DNA of 64,000 nucleotides from Streptomyces griseus subsp. griseus (GTDB lineage Bacteria; Actinomycetota; Actinomycetes; Streptomycetales; Streptomycetaceae), in NCBI RefSeq assembly GCF_000720255.1, contig NZ_JOJE01000030.1:1-64000 (forward strand), given 5' to 3'. Below the pieces are notes generated by a model. It had not been told where the DNA came from. It saw nothing but the letters and a program-made list of their open reading frames with translations, and did not search any database. The position numbers were made by a program, and so were the translations under genes. This document shows, one piece after another, positions 1-9,082 of the stretch (position 1 is its first letter; the number at the start of each line of letters is the position of its first letter).

Positions 1-1
1 C

Positions 2-256
2 GAGCGCTGTGTGGACGGGATCACCGCCAACACCGAGGCGCTGCGCGCGAGCGTGGAGAACTCCATCGGCCTGGTCACCGCCCTCAACCCGCACATCGGT
101 TACACGGCGGCCACCGACATCGCCAAGGAGGCCCTCGTCACCGGCCGAGGCGTGGCCGAACTCGTCCTGGAAAAGGGTCTGCTACCGGCCGAGCGCCTGG
201 CGGACCTGCTGCGCCCCGAGGTGCTCGCGGGCAGCGGCCCCGCGCCGGTGCTCTGA
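2..256 (+). CDS. aspA: Aspartate ammonia-lyase / class II fumarase family, C-terminal fragment
   Basis: The gene enters from the left edge, so only about 84 C-terminal residues are visible. The stretch GLVTALNPHIGYTAATDIAK followed by EAL and LVLEKGLL is the typical C-terminal domain of the aspartase/fumarase superfamily, which deaminates aspartate to fumarate or hydrates fumarate in the cytoplasm. The catalytic centre lies outside the window, so aspartase and fumarase cannot be fully separated; aspartase is preferred because of the fragment's overall resemblance to actinobacterial aspartases. The TGA at 254-256 is followed 7 bases later by a strong terminator. Confidence 0.8.
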   Translation, partial: ERCVDGITANTEALRASVENSIGLVTALNPHIGYTAATDIAKEALVTGRGVAELVLEKGLLPAERLADLLRPEVLAGSGPAPVL

Positions 257-262
257 CACCAC

Positions 263-318
263 GGCACCCCGCGTGGAGGCGGTCCGGTGTGTCACACCGG
301 ACCGACACGCGGGGTGCC
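263..318 (+). terminator. Nested-hairpin terminator after aspA
   Basis: A 12-base outer stem (GGCACCCCGCGT pairing with ACGCGGGGTGCC) encloses an 11-base inner stem (GGTCCGGTGTG with CACACCGGACC). It starts 7 bases past the stop codon and has no U tract, which is usual for streptomycete terminators. Confidence 0.75.
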
Positions 319-585
319 CTCACACCCAGGTATGAAGCGTCCATGACGCGGTGAAGCCGTCGCAGCCCAGCGACGGCGGGAATGTGTGACGCGGCATTCA
401 CCCGGGCCTACCGGCCGATCGGCCCAGCCCGCCTCGCCATTCTCCAGAAAGTGCTATCAACGCTCATATGCTGAATTGGCGGTCTTCCCAAACAGGCCGT
501 CTCTGTCTCCTGTCCTGGTGAACGTCTCCCCTACACCCTGCGCCGGGCGGAGCGATGGAATCCTTCGGTGAATCCAGGAGAATTC
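319..585. other. Intergenic region, probable promoter of the polysaccharide genes
   Basis: About 270 bases with no credible gene. The second half (roughly 440-520) is much more AT-rich than the surroundings and probably carries the promoter of the gene at 586. I cannot assign convincing -35/-10 boxes. Confidence 0.4.
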
Positions 586-1614
586 ATGCGTGTGGCCGTG
601 ACAGGTGGCGGCGGTTTTCTCGGCTCGCATCTGTGCGAAGCACTTCTGCGGCGCGGCGACCAAGTCGTGTGCCTCGACGACTTCTCGACCGGCGCCCCCG
701 CCAACATCGCCCCCTTCCTCGGAAATCCGGCCTTCGAACTCGTCCGCGGTGACGTCAGCCGGTCGGCCGAGGTCTCTGGAACCGTTGACGCGGTGGCCCA
801 TCTGGCCAGTCCCGCCTCGCCCCCCGACTACCTCGCACGTCCGCTGGAAACCCTCGCCGTGGGCAGTCGCGGCACGGAGAACGCGCTGCGCCTCGCGACC
901 CGCCACGACGCCCGCTTCGTCCTCGCCTCCACGAGTGAGGTGTACGGCGATCCCGAAGTACACCCGCAGGACGAGACGTACTGGGGCCATGTGAACCCCA
1001 TCGGCCCGCGCAGCGTCTACGACGAGGCGAAAAGGTTCTCCGAGGCGCTGACCCAGGCCTATCGGACGAACCGCGGAACGAACACCGGAATCATGCGGAT
1101 CTTCAACACCTATGGTCCGCGCATGCGCCCGCACGACGGCCGGGTCGTCTCCAGCCTCATCGTCCAGGCACTCGCCGGAGAACCACTGACCGTCTACGGC
1201 GACGGAAAGCAGACCCGCAGTTTCTGCTACGTCGACGACCTGGTACGCGGAATCGTCGCCATGCTCGACCAGGACGAACCCGGCCCGGTGAATCTCGGCA
1301 ATCCCGTGGAACTGACGGTGCTGCAACTCGCCGACCTTGTTCTGAACCTGACGGGATCACAGGCCGAGATCCGGTTTCATCCGCTGCCCGTCGACGACCC
1401 CACCCGCCGTCGGCCGGTGATCACACGGGCGTCGGAGCGCCTGGGCTGGAGTCCCGAGATCGACATCGAGGTCGGTCTGCGCCGCACGGTGGAGTGGTTC
1501 GCCGCCCGCCCCGACGACATCGCCGCCGCGCTCTCCGCCGTCCGCGGCGGACAACAGGCCGGCGTCGTCACCGCCGAGCCCGGTCCCGTCGGCGCGACCC
1601 CCGCCGCGTCGTGA
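586..1614 (+). CDS. NAD-dependent epimerase/dehydratase, UDP-glucuronate decarboxylase (UDP-xylose synthase)-like
   Basis: A 342-residue cytoplasmic short-chain dehydrogenase/reductase of the extended class. It has a Rossmann motif TGGGGFLGS (residues 6-14), the Ser/Thr motif STSEVYGD near 114 and the catalytic YDEAK (YxxxK) near 144. The region HPQDETYWGHVNPIGPRSVY closely resembles UDP-glucuronate decarboxylases, which convert UDP-glucuronate to UDP-xylose. The start at ATG 586 is chosen over an upstream in-frame ATG at 568 because AGGAG lies 5 bases before it. Its stop overlaps the next start (GTGA). Four genes downstream is a UDP-glucose dehydrogenase that would supply its substrate. Another nucleotide-sugar dehydratase activity is possible. 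Confidence 0.82.
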   Translation: MRVAVTGGGGFLGSHLCEALLRRGDQVVCLDDFSTGAPANIAPFLGNPAFELVRGDVSRSAEVSGTVDAVAHLASPASPPDYLARPLETLAVGSRGTENALRLATRHDARFVLASTSEVYGDPEVHPQDETYWGHVNPIGPRSVYDEAKRFSEALTQAYRTNRGTNTGIMRIFNTYGPRMRPHDGRVVSSLIVQALAGEPLTVYGDGKQTRSFCYVDDLVRGIVAMLDQDEPGPVNLGNPVELTVLQLADLVLNLTGSQAEIRFHPLPVDDPTRRRPVITRASERLGWSPEIDIEVGLRRTVEWFAARPDDIAAALSAVRGGQQAGVVTAEPGPVGATPAAS

Positions 1615-3482
1615 CCCAGACGGATTACGACCGCGCCCGCGGCACCACGATCCACGGCGGTCGGCACCTGCCCGCCACCGACGACGCGATGCTGAGAACC
1701 CACCTGTGGACCCTCTCATCGGGCAACGTCGTCGACATGCCGGCCGACGGACCGGTCTTCGGCAAGCCGCGCAGGGCGCTCACGCCCCGCACCGTCTCCT
1801 GGATCCCCGTCCTCGGCCGCCTCGACCGGACGAAGGTGTCCCTGCTCGCGGTGTGCTGGTGGGCCGCCCTGGTCGTCTTCTGGGAGTGGTGGCTGCGCCC
1901 GGAGCACCGGGTCGGCTGGACGGGCTTCGCGGTGAACAGCGCACTGCTGCTGTACCTGTCCGCGCTGCCGCTGTACTTCGTCGTCGTGATGGTCCGGCTG
2001 CGCACCTTCAACCCCGCCGTCGAGGTGCCCGGGCTGCGCACCGCCTTCGTCGTGACCCGCGCCCCGTCCGAGCCCTGGGCCGTCGCCCGAGCCACCCTCA
2101 CCGCGATGCTGCGCCAGGACTTCCCCCACCCCTACGACGTCTGGCTGTGCGACGAGGCCCCGACCCAGGAGATCCTGGAGTGGTGCGAGACCAACGCCGT
2201 GCGCGTCTCCTGCCGGCGCGGCGACCCGGCGTACCACCGCGACGCCTGGCCCCGCCGCACCCGGTGCAAGGAGGGCAACCTCGCCTACTTCTACGACCAC
2301 TGGGGCTACAGCGACTACGACGTGGTCGCCCAGCTCGACGTCGACCACGTACCCCACCCCCGCTACCTCAGCGAGATGGTCCGGCCGTTCGCCGACCCGG
2401 CCGTCGGCTATGTCGCCGCCCCCAGCGTGTGCGACGCCAACGCCGGCACCTCCTGGTCGGCCCGGGGCCGGCTGCACCGCGAGGCCACCTTCCACGGACC
2501 CATGCAACTGGGCCACTCCGACGGCCTCGCACCGCTGTGCATCGGCTCCCACTACGCCGTACGGACTCGTGCTTTGCAGGACATCGGCGGCCTCGGACCC
2601 GAACTGGCCGAGGACTTCTCGACGACGTTCCTGCTGAACTCGGCCGGCTGGCACGGGGCGTTCGCCATCGACGCGGAGGCGCACGGCGACGGCCCCATCA
2701 CCTTCGCCGCCATGGTCACGCAGGAGTTCCAGTGGTCGCGCAGCCTGGTGTTCATGCTGCTGGGCATGCTCCCCAAGCACCTGCGCCGCATGCCCGGCCG
2801 ACTGCGGGTCCGCTTCGCGTTCGCCCTCTCCTACTATCCGCTGCTCGCGCTGACCACCACCGCCGGCCTGCTGCTGCCACCGATCGCCGCCGTCACCGGC
2901 CACCCCTGGATCAACGTCAACTACGCCGCATTCCTGCTGCACTTCTGGACCATGTCGTTGTTCCTGGTCCTGCTCACCCTGCTGCTGCGCCGACGCGGCC
3001 TGCTGCGCCCCGTCGACGCTCCCCTGCTGAGCTGGGAGGGCTGGTTGTTCGCACTGACCCGCTGGCCCTATGTCGCCTGGGGAGCCGCGGCCGCGCTGAC
3101 GCAGCGCGTACGGCCCAGGAAGGTCGTCTTCAAGGTCACGCCCAAGGTCCGCGACGGTATGGAGCCCCTGCCGCTGCGCCTGATGCTGCCCTACCTCCTG
3201 ATCACCGTCGTGCTGTCCGGCGCGGCCGTGCTCGGAGAGCTGACCGGCCCCGCGGTCGGTTACGTCTTCCTGTGCCTCCTCGGATCCCTCTCCTACGCGC
3301 TCGTCACCCTCGCCGTCGGCGTCCTGCACATCCGGGAGACCGCGCGGTCGGCGGGCGTCCGCGTGCACCGCGCCCTGCGCACGGCCGTCCTGCCCCTGAC
3401 CGCGGGCCTCGTCGCCCTCGTACCGCTGGCCTGGGCGCTGATGCTGTTCCCCACCTACCTCCGCGGGTTCCTCGCGGGCTGA
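1611..3482 (+). CDS. Membrane glycosyltransferase family 2, cellulose-synthase-like
   Basis: A 623-residue integral membrane processive-type glycosyltransferase. Two N-terminal membrane segments lie near residues 75-127. The cytoplasmic GT-A domain has the DVD motif (QLDVDHVPHP, about 241), an acidic ED (ELAEDFSTTF, about 332) and a Q-x-x-x-W element (QEFQWSR, about 370) in the place of the family's QxxRW. Several C-terminal membrane helices follow. The GTG start at 1611 overlaps the upstream stop as GTGA, implying translational coupling; in-frame starts further upstream would lie inside the preceding gene. Such enzymes polymerise and extrude a beta-linked polysaccharide from UDP-sugars. The product cannot be told from sequence; the flanking UDP-sugar genes suggest a heteropolymer with uronic acid, xylose or galactose. 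Confidence 0.85.
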   Translation: MTQTDYDRARGTTIHGGRHLPATDDAMLRTHLWTLSSGNVVDMPADGPVFGKPRRALTPRTVSWIPVLGRLDRTKVSLLAVCWWAALVVFWEWWLRPEHRVGWTGFAVNSALLLYLSALPLYFVVVMVRLRTFNPAVEVPGLRTAFVVTRAPSEPWAVARATLTAMLRQDFPHPYDVWLCDEAPTQEILEWCETNAVRVSCRRGDPAYHRDAWPRRTRCKEGNLAYFYDHWGYSDYDVVAQLDVDHVPHPRYLSEMVRPFADPAVGYVAAPSVCDANAGTSWSARGRLHREATFHGPMQLGHSDGLAPLCIGSHYAVRTRALQDIGGLGPELAEDFSTTFLLNSAGWHGAFAIDAEAHGDGPITFAAMVTQEFQWSRSLVFMLLGMLPKHLRRMPGRLRVRFAFALSYYPLLALTTTAGLLLPPIAAVTGHPWINVNYAAFLLHFWTMSLFLVLLTLLLRRRGLLRPVDAPLLSWEGWLFALTRWPYVAWGAAAALTQRVRPRKVVFKVTPKVRDGMEPLPLRLMLPYLLITVVLSGAAVLGELTGPAVGYVFLCLLGSLSYALVTLAVGVLHIRETARSAGVRVHRALRTAVLPLTAGLVALVPLAWALMLFPTYLRGFLAG

Positions 3483-3557
3483 CGCCACGCGCCCCGGACC
3501 CTGGAGCCCCGAGCCCCCTGCGACACTCCGGCACGACAGAACAGAACGAGGTACCCG

Positions 3558-4580
3558 ATGCCCGAAACGGTCCTGGTGACCGGTGGCGCCGGTTTCATCG
3601 GCAGCCACACCTGCGTCGAACTGCTCGCCCACGGATATGAAGTCGTCGTCGTCGACAACCACGTCAACAGCTCGCCCCGCGCCCTGGAGCGCATCGCCAA
3701 GACCGCGGGCCGCCCCCTCACCGCTGCCTACGACACCGACGTGCGGGACCGCGGCGCCCTCGCCGAGGTGTTCGCCGCCCACCGGGTGGACGCGGTCATC
3801 CACTTCGCGGCCCACAAGGCGGTCGGCGACTCGGTGGCACGGCCGGTCGAGTACTACGACACCAACGTCGGCGGCACCTGCGCCCTGCTGTCCGTCATGC
3901 ACGAACACGACGTCCGCCGCCTGGTCTTCTCCTCGTCCTGCTCCGTCTACGGCGACGCCCAGAACGTCCCCCTGACCGAGCACAGCCCGGTCGCCCCCAC
4001 CAACCCCTACGCCCGCACCAAGCTGATGTGCGAGCGGATCCTGGCGGACGTCTGCGCCCACCTGACGGACATGAAGGTCCTCGCGCTGCGCTACTTCAAC
4101 CCGGTCGGAGCCCACCCGGACGGCCTGCTCGGCGAGGACCCGCACGGCGTCCCCGACAACGTCATGCCGTACGTCGCCCAGGTCGCCGTCGGCCGACGCG
4201 AGCGGCTCAGCGTCTTCGGCGACGACTACCCCACCCCCGACGGCACCGGAGTCCGGGACTACATCCACGTCATGGACGTCGCCGAGGGACACCGGGTGGC
4301 CGTCGAGCACCTCGACGACGACACCGGCATGCGGGTGTTCAACCTCGGCACCGGCACCGGCACCTCGGTGCTCGAACTGGTCGCCGCCTTCGCCGAGGCG
4401 AGCGGCCGGGACATCCCTTACCGGGTCGTCGACCGCAGGCCCGGCGACGTCGCCGAACTCGTCGCCGACGCGAGCGCCGTGGCCGCCGCCTGGAACTGGA
4501 CCACCGCCCGCGACCTCGCCGCGATGTGCCGTGACGCCTGGCGGTTCCAGGAACTCAACCCCCGCGGTTACGCCCGCTGA
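3558..4580 (+). CDS. galE: UDP-glucose 4-epimerase
   Basis: A 340-residue GalE of normal length that interconverts UDP-glucose and UDP-galactose in the cytoplasm. It shows TGGAGFIGSHT (residues 7-17), SSSCSVYG near 124 and the catalytic YARTK near 150, plus the GalE-typical RYFNPVGAHPDG and GTGVRDYIHVMD. An AACGAGG ribosome site precedes ATG 3558. It sits 75 bases after the glycosyltransferase and 41 bases before the UDP-glucose dehydrogenase in the same direction, so it most likely belongs to the polysaccharide operon and is not part of a Leloir galactose operon. Epimerisation of other UDP-sugars is possible. Confidence 0.9.
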   Translation: MPETVLVTGGAGFIGSHTCVELLAHGYEVVVVDNHVNSSPRALERIAKTAGRPLTAAYDTDVRDRGALAEVFAAHRVDAVIHFAAHKAVGDSVARPVEYYDTNVGGTCALLSVMHEHDVRRLVFSSSCSVYGDAQNVPLTEHSPVAPTNPYARTKLMCERILADVCAHLTDMKVLALRYFNPVGAHPDGLLGEDPHGVPDNVMPYVAQVAVGRRERLSVFGDDYPTPDGTGVRDYIHVMDVAEGHRVAVEHLDDDTGMRVFNLGTGTGTSVLELVAAFAEASGRDIPYRVVDRRPGDVAELVADASAVAAAWNWTTARDLAAMCRDAWRFQELNPRGYAR

Positions 4581-4621
4581 GCCCGTCGACGTCGGCGGCG
4601 CCCCAAGACAGGAGGACCTTC

Positions 4622-6049
4622 ATGCGGTTGACCGTCATCGGTACGGGCTACCTCGGCGCCGTGCACGCGGCGTGCATGGCGGACATCGGACACGACGTCC
4701 TCGGTGTCGACACCGACACCAGGAAGATCGAGGCGCTCGCGGCAGGCCGGGCGCCCTTCTTCGAACCAGGTCTGCCCGAGATCCTCACCAGGAACACCGA
4801 GGACGGGCGGCTGCGCTTCACCTCCTCCCTCCAGGAGGCGGCCGACTTCGGCGACCTGCACTTCGTGTGCGTCGGCACCCCCCAGCGCCCCGACTCCCTC
4901 GCCGCCGACCTGCGCCATGTCGAGGCGGTCGTCGACGGACTGGTACCGCTCCTCACCCGCGACAGCCTCATCGTCGGCAAGTCGACCGTGCCGGTGGGCA
5001 CCACCCGTGCGCTGAGCCGCAGGGTCGCGGCGCGACTGCGTCCCGGCGTAGACGCCGAAGTCGCCTGGAACCCGGAGTTCCTGCGCGAGGGCTACGCCGT
5101 CCAGGACACCCTGCGCCCCGACCGGCTCGTCGTCGGCGTCACCTCGCCCCGCGCCGACCAGCTGCTGCGCGCCGTCTACGACTCGATGCTGCGCGCCGGG
5201 GTCGCCTACGTCAGCACCGACCCCGCCACCGCGGAACTGGTGAAGGTCGCCGCCAACTCCTTCCTGGCGACGAAGATCTCCTTCATCAACGCCATGGCGG
5301 AGGTGTGTGACGCCTCGGGGGCCGACGTGGTCACCCTCGCCGACGCCCTCGGCCACGACGTCCGCATCGGACGCCGGTTCCTGTCGGCCGGACTCGGCTT
5401 CGGCGGCGGCTGCCTGCCCAAGGACATCCGCGCCTTCCTCGCCCGGGCCGAGGAACTCCAGGTCGGGGAGGCGGTGTCCTTCCTGCGTCAGGTCGACCGG
5501 ATCAACCACCGGCAGCGCAGGCGGACCGTCGACCTCGCCCGTCATCTCCTCGGGGGTGCGTTCGCCGGACGGCGGGTCGCGGTACTCGGCGCCACCTTCA
5601 AGCCCGACAGCGACGACGTACGCGACTCACCGGCGCTCGCCGTCACCGCGGAGATCGTCGCCGAGGGTGCCGACGTGTCCGTCCATGACCCCGAGGGCCT
5701 CGACAACGCGCGGGCCGCGCTGTCAGGGCCGACCTACTGCACGGACGTCATGGAGGCGTGCCGGGACGCCGACGTCGTGCTGCACCTGACCGAGTGGCGC
5801 CGGTACCGCGAACTCGACCCGGTCAAGCTGGCCGAGGTGGTCCGGGCGCCGCGTCTGCTCGACGCGCGCAACGCCCTGGACCCGGCGGCCTGGAGGGTGG
5901 CCGGCTGGCACGTGCGTGCCCTGGGCCGCCCCGCGCACGTCCCGCAGCCCGGCCCGGGCGACGCCCTGCGGGTGACGATCCCTCAGGCCTTCGGACCGGA
6001 CTGCACGGCCCCCACACCCAGGGACCCGCTCAGCGGCGCCCCGAAGTAG
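4622..6049 (+). CDS. ugd: UDP-glucose 6-dehydrogenase
   Basis: A 475-residue UDP-glucose/GDP-mannose dehydrogenase family enzyme that oxidises UDP-glucose to UDP-glucuronate with 2 NAD+. It has the N-terminal Rossmann motif GTGYLGAVHAACMA, NPEFLREG near 150, the catalytic-cysteine segment GGGCLPKDIRAF (Cys about 263), and the C-terminal domain with GATFKPDSDDVRDSP. AGGAGG is placed 5 bases before ATG 4622. It supplies UDP-glucuronate for the decarboxylase at 586 or directly for the polymer. Its last 67 bases overlap, tail to tail, the 3' end of the convergent beta-helix gene. Confidence 0.93.
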   Translation: MRLTVIGTGYLGAVHAACMADIGHDVLGVDTDTRKIEALAAGRAPFFEPGLPEILTRNTEDGRLRFTSSLQEAADFGDLHFVCVGTPQRPDSLAADLRHVEAVVDGLVPLLTRDSLIVGKSTVPVGTTRALSRRVAARLRPGVDAEVAWNPEFLREGYAVQDTLRPDRLVVGVTSPRADQLLRAVYDSMLRAGVAYVSTDPATAELVKVAANSFLATKISFINAMAEVCDASGADVVTLADALGHDVRIGRRFLSAGLGFGGGCLPKDIRAFLARAEELQVGEAVSFLRQVDRINHRQRRRTVDLARHLLGGAFAGRRVAVLGATFKPDSDDVRDSPALAVTAEIVAEGADVSVHDPEGLDNARAALSGPTYCTDVMEACRDADVVLHLTEWRRYRELDPVKLAEVVRAPRLLDARNALDPAAWRVAGWHVRALGRPAHVPQPGPGDALRVTIPQAFGPDCTAPTPRDPLSGAPK

Positions 6050-7704
6050 TCCACCGGCCCCGGGTTCACGCCCAGGCTCCGGAGGTCCACGGCGGCACCG
6101 GCCGGCGTGCGCGGGCACCGGGAGGCCAGTGCGCCGCGCGTCGGACCGGCGCCGTAGAGGTTCGGACCGGCCACGGGCAGCGGGACCTGGGCGAGGCAGG
6201 GGTCGACGGAGGTGCCGGTCGCGCGCGGGCCCAGCATCTCCTGACCCGTCGCCCGGCGCCAGGCGGCCAGATCGGTGAACCAGGCATCACCCCACTGCAG
6301 GCTCCAACTCTGCGGGCTGTGGTAGTCGTTGCCCTGGAAGAGCACGGCCGACGGGTCGAAAGCGTCCTGGGAGGACACGACCGGAGGCCCGTCCGTCGCG
6401 AACACGTTGTTGCGCACGGTGACGGAGGCCAGGCTCTGTTCGAGCCGCAGCGCGGGCGCACGGACGACATCGTTGGCCGTGGTCAGTACCGTGTTGTGGT
6501 AAATCGCGAGGTTCCTCACCCGCGCGCCGAACGCGACGATGCCGCCGTAGGCCTGGAGCTTGCGGCTGTCGTTGTGGCTGATGTTGTAGCGGATCGTGTT
6601 GTCCGTGTGGGCGGTGTTGAGGACGGCGGAGTAGGCCAGGAAGCCGGCCCCGTCGTTGCCGTAGGCCAGGTTGTACTGCATCACCGAGTGCGACACGTTG
6701 TTGTCGAGGCCGAATCCGCCCCCGTCCACCTGGGAGCCGGTGTGATTGCCGTACGAGACGTTCCTCTGGAACGTCATCCGCGTCGAGTCGTACGTCCAGA
6801 TGCCCTCGGGGCCCTCCATCGCGTCCGGTGAGGAGAACTCCCCGTTGTCGTGGGCGACGGACCGCTCGACCACACCGTGCCGGACGCTGCCCAGAACGAT
6901 GCCGCTACCGGTGTTGCGATGGGCCGCCCGGGGGTCGCCGACGTTCTTGTACGCCGTCACCTCGGACACGGTGATGTCCTCGTGCGCGTAGGCGGGCGCG
7001 TCCGCGTCGAAGGCGGGGCCGTCGGCCACGAGGCCCGCGTCCTGGTTGGTGTGCAGCGCGCTGTCGCTGATCACCACGTCCCGGAAGCCCGACCCCTCGG
7101 CGCCGCCGTGCAGCCGGATGCCGTTGCTGAAGCCCTTCACCTCGATGCCCGAGACCCGCACGTACGGCAGTTTCCGGCTGCCCGGCAGATCGCTGACGAA
7201 GACGATGCCCTCCCGCCTCCGGTAGGCCGCCGCGTCGCCCGCGATCACCAGGTCACGAAGGACGATGCCGCTCGTGTTGTGCACCTCGATCCCGCGTGTC
7301 CCGCTCGCCAGGATCATCGCGCGGCCCTTGCCGTACGACTCGATCACCACGGGCTTGCGGGGATCGCCGGCATCTCCCTGGCCGATGCTGATCGTGCCCC
7401 GGAACCGCGCGCCGCCCTGGAGCCGCAGCCGGTCGCCCGGCTCGAACCGCAGGGTGTCGGCGCGGCGGAGGGTGCGCCAGGCCGTCTGCGGGGTGCGGCC
7501 GTCGGCGCTGTCGTCACCCTGCGCACTGAGGTAGAAGTCCCGTCCGCCCTGGGCGTTCTCCCGCAGGGGGACGTGCGGGGCGGGCATGCTGCATCCGGCC
7601 AGCAGCACCGCCGTGGCGCACAGGCCCGCCGCGCCGGCTCTGCTCCTGCCGTCCCGCCGCATCGAGTAGGTGGCTTCGGTGCGTTCGTTCCGCTGGCGCA
7701 ACAT
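5983..7704 (-). CDS. Right-handed parallel beta-helix lipoprotein
   Basis: A 573-residue exported lipoprotein. The N-terminus is basic, then hydrophobic, ending in the lipobox LLAGC (Cys38). The mature part begins DFYLSAQGDDSADGRTP and contains the repetitive N- and G-rich strands of pectate-lyase/alginate-epimerase-like beta-helices (for example NTSGIVLRDLVIAGD and AYGGIVAFGARVRNLAIYHN). Such proteins bind, cleave or epimerise acidic polysaccharides at the cell surface. Facing a UDP-glucuronate-producing operon, it may modify that polymer. The start is ambiguous: ATG 7704 has AGGAG only 2 bases upstream, while ATG 7662 gives a shorter, more conventional signal peptide. No catalytic residues can be assigned. 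Confidence 0.75.
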   Translation of the reverse strand: MLRQRNERTEATYSMRRDGRSRAGAAGLCATAVLLAGCSMPAPHVPLRENAQGGRDFYLSAQGDDSADGRTPQTAWRTLRRADTLRFEPGDRLRLQGGARFRGTISIGQGDAGDPRKPVVIESYGKGRAMILASGTRGIEVHNTSGIVLRDLVIAGDAAAYRRREGIVFVSDLPGSRKLPYVRVSGIEVKGFSNGIRLHGGAEGSGFRDVVISDSALHTNQDAGLVADGPAFDADAPAYAHEDITVSEVTAYKNVGDPRAAHRNTGSGIVLGSVRHGVVERSVAHDNGEFSSPDAMEGPEGIWTYDSTRMTFQRNVSYGNHTGSQVDGGGFGLDNNVSHSVMQYNLAYGNDGAGFLAYSAVLNTAHTDNTIRYNISHNDSRKLQAYGGIVAFGARVRNLAIYHNTVLTTANDVVRAPALRLEQSLASVTVRNNVFATDGPPVVSSQDAFDPSAVLFQGNDYHSPQSWSLQWGDAWFTDLAAWRRATGQEMLGPRATGTSVDPCLAQVPLPVAGPNLYGAGPTRGALASRCPRTPAGAAVDLRSLGVNPGPVDYFGAPLSGSLGVGAVQSGPKA

Positions 7705-7889
7705 CGCTCCTGTCTGCTCGACGACCGAACGGACCCCGCCTCATGGGGACCGCGCACCTTCACCCTGACGTGCGGGTCCGCGACCGACGGGCCAGCACGC
7801 GGAGTTTGGCGTAAGACATGCCTGATTGGACGGCACGACGAGGGTGGCGGGCCCGCAACCCGGCAACCGCCCGCAGCCAGGCGTGCGGC

Positions 7890-8819
7890 ATGATGACGAT
7901 CATGTCCTCGCAGTTCCAGCCGGTTCTCGACCGCATCGCGTCGGAGATCGCGGGCACCCCGGCACGCGGCCGGCCCGCCGACTACATCCCGGCGCTCGCC
8001 TCCCGCGACCCGCGCAGCTTCGGCATGGCCGTCGCCGAACCGGACGGCACCGTGTACGGCGTGGGGGACTGGCGGGAGCCGTTCTCCACGCAGTCGATCA
8101 CCAAGGTCTTCACCCTCGCCCTGGACCTGGCCCGCGAGGGCGCCGAACTCTGGGAGCACGTGGGTCGCGAGCCCTCCGGCAACCCCTTCAACTCCCTGAT
8201 CCAGCTGGAGTACGAGAACGGCATCCCGCGCAACCCCTTCATCAACGCCGGCGCGCTGGTCGTCACCGACCGCCTGCACAGCCGTACCGGCGACGCGGCC
8301 GGCGAACTGCTGCGGTTCCTCCAGGCCGAGAGCGACAACCCGAGGCTGTCCTTCGACGCGGAGGTCGCCGCATCGGAGGCCCGGCACGGCGACCGCAACG
8401 CGGCCCTGGCGCACTTCATGGCGTCCTACGGCAACATCGGCAACCCGGTGCCCGAGCTGCTCGACCAGTACTTCCGCCAGTGCTCGATCACCGCCTCCTG
8501 CGCCGATCTCGCCCTGGCCACCACCTTCCTGGCCCGGCACGGCATCCGCGCCGACGGCACCCGGCTGCTCAGCCGCAGCCAGGCCAAACAGGTCAACGCG
8601 GTGATGCTGACGTGCGGGACCTACGACGCGGCGGGCGACTTCGCCTACCGGGTCGGGCTGCCCGGCAAGAGCGGCGTCGGCGGCGGCATCATCGCCGTCG
8701 TGCCGGGCCGGTGCACGCTGTGCGTGTGGAGCCCGGGGCTGGACGAGCGGGGCAATTCGGTGGCGGGGGTGGCGGCGCTGGACCGCTTCACGACGCTGAC
8801 CGGGCTGTCGGTGTTCTGA
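7890..8819 (+). CDS. glsA: Glutaminase
   Basis: A 309-residue serine-dependent glutaminase (beta-lactamase fold) that hydrolyses L-glutamine to glutamate and ammonia. It has the S-x-x-K nucleophile motif in STQSITKVF, NPFINAGALVVTDRL, and the C-terminal LPGKSGVGGGI typical of the family, and the length is normal. Three ATGs lie close together (7890, 7893, 7902) without a strong ribosome site; 7902 gives MSSQFQPVLDRI and is an equally good start. It is divergent from the beta-helix lipoprotein and followed by a separate mannosyltransferase operon. Confidence 0.92.
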   Translation: MMTIMSSQFQPVLDRIASEIAGTPARGRPADYIPALASRDPRSFGMAVAEPDGTVYGVGDWREPFSTQSITKVFTLALDLAREGAELWEHVGREPSGNPFNSLIQLEYENGIPRNPFINAGALVVTDRLHSRTGDAAGELLRFLQAESDNPRLSFDAEVAASEARHGDRNAALAHFMASYGNIGNPVPELLDQYFRQCSITASCADLALATTFLARHGIRADGTRLLSRSQAKQVNAVMLTCGTYDAAGDFAYRVGLPGKSGVGGGIIAVVPGRCTLCVWSPGLDERGNSVAGVAALDRFTTLTGLSVF

Positions 8820-9082
8820 ACCCCACGCCCGCCGTGCTGTCCGACCAGACCGGCCGCGGCGCCCAGGAGCAGAACGCCTGCGGCGAGGCGCTGGAGGACC
8901 GCGGTGACGGACGCCCGCCTGGAGGTGCCGTCGTCATGGCACCAGCGTTGCCCGGCCGGGCAGAGGCGTCGTGAGCGGGATTCGACCCGGCATCACCCGC
9001 CGGTTGCCCACGCGCCGCCGCCCCGAGAGGGCAGCGTCGTTTTCCGGCCACCCGACGTCGACAGGCTGACGGAGTGTTGGCC
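8820..9082. other. Intergenic region after glutaminase
   Basis: About 260 bases without a convincing gene. A 14-base perfect palindrome TGCCCGGCCGGGCA at 8949-8962 may form a terminator stem or be a protein site. On the minus strand a short hydrophobic reading frame exists but has no supporting ribosome site. Confidence 0.35.

Noticed and set aside
1716..4310. A very long minus-strand open frame (864 codons)
   Set aside because: It lies antisense to the glycosyltransferase and GalE genes, is Gly/Val/Asp/Arg-rich without domains, and is a GC-driven shadow frame.
8949..8962. Palindrome TGCCCGGCCGGGCA as an attachment site or origin element
   Set aside because: It is a single short GC palindrome with no flanking structure; chance occurrence is likely in this DNA.
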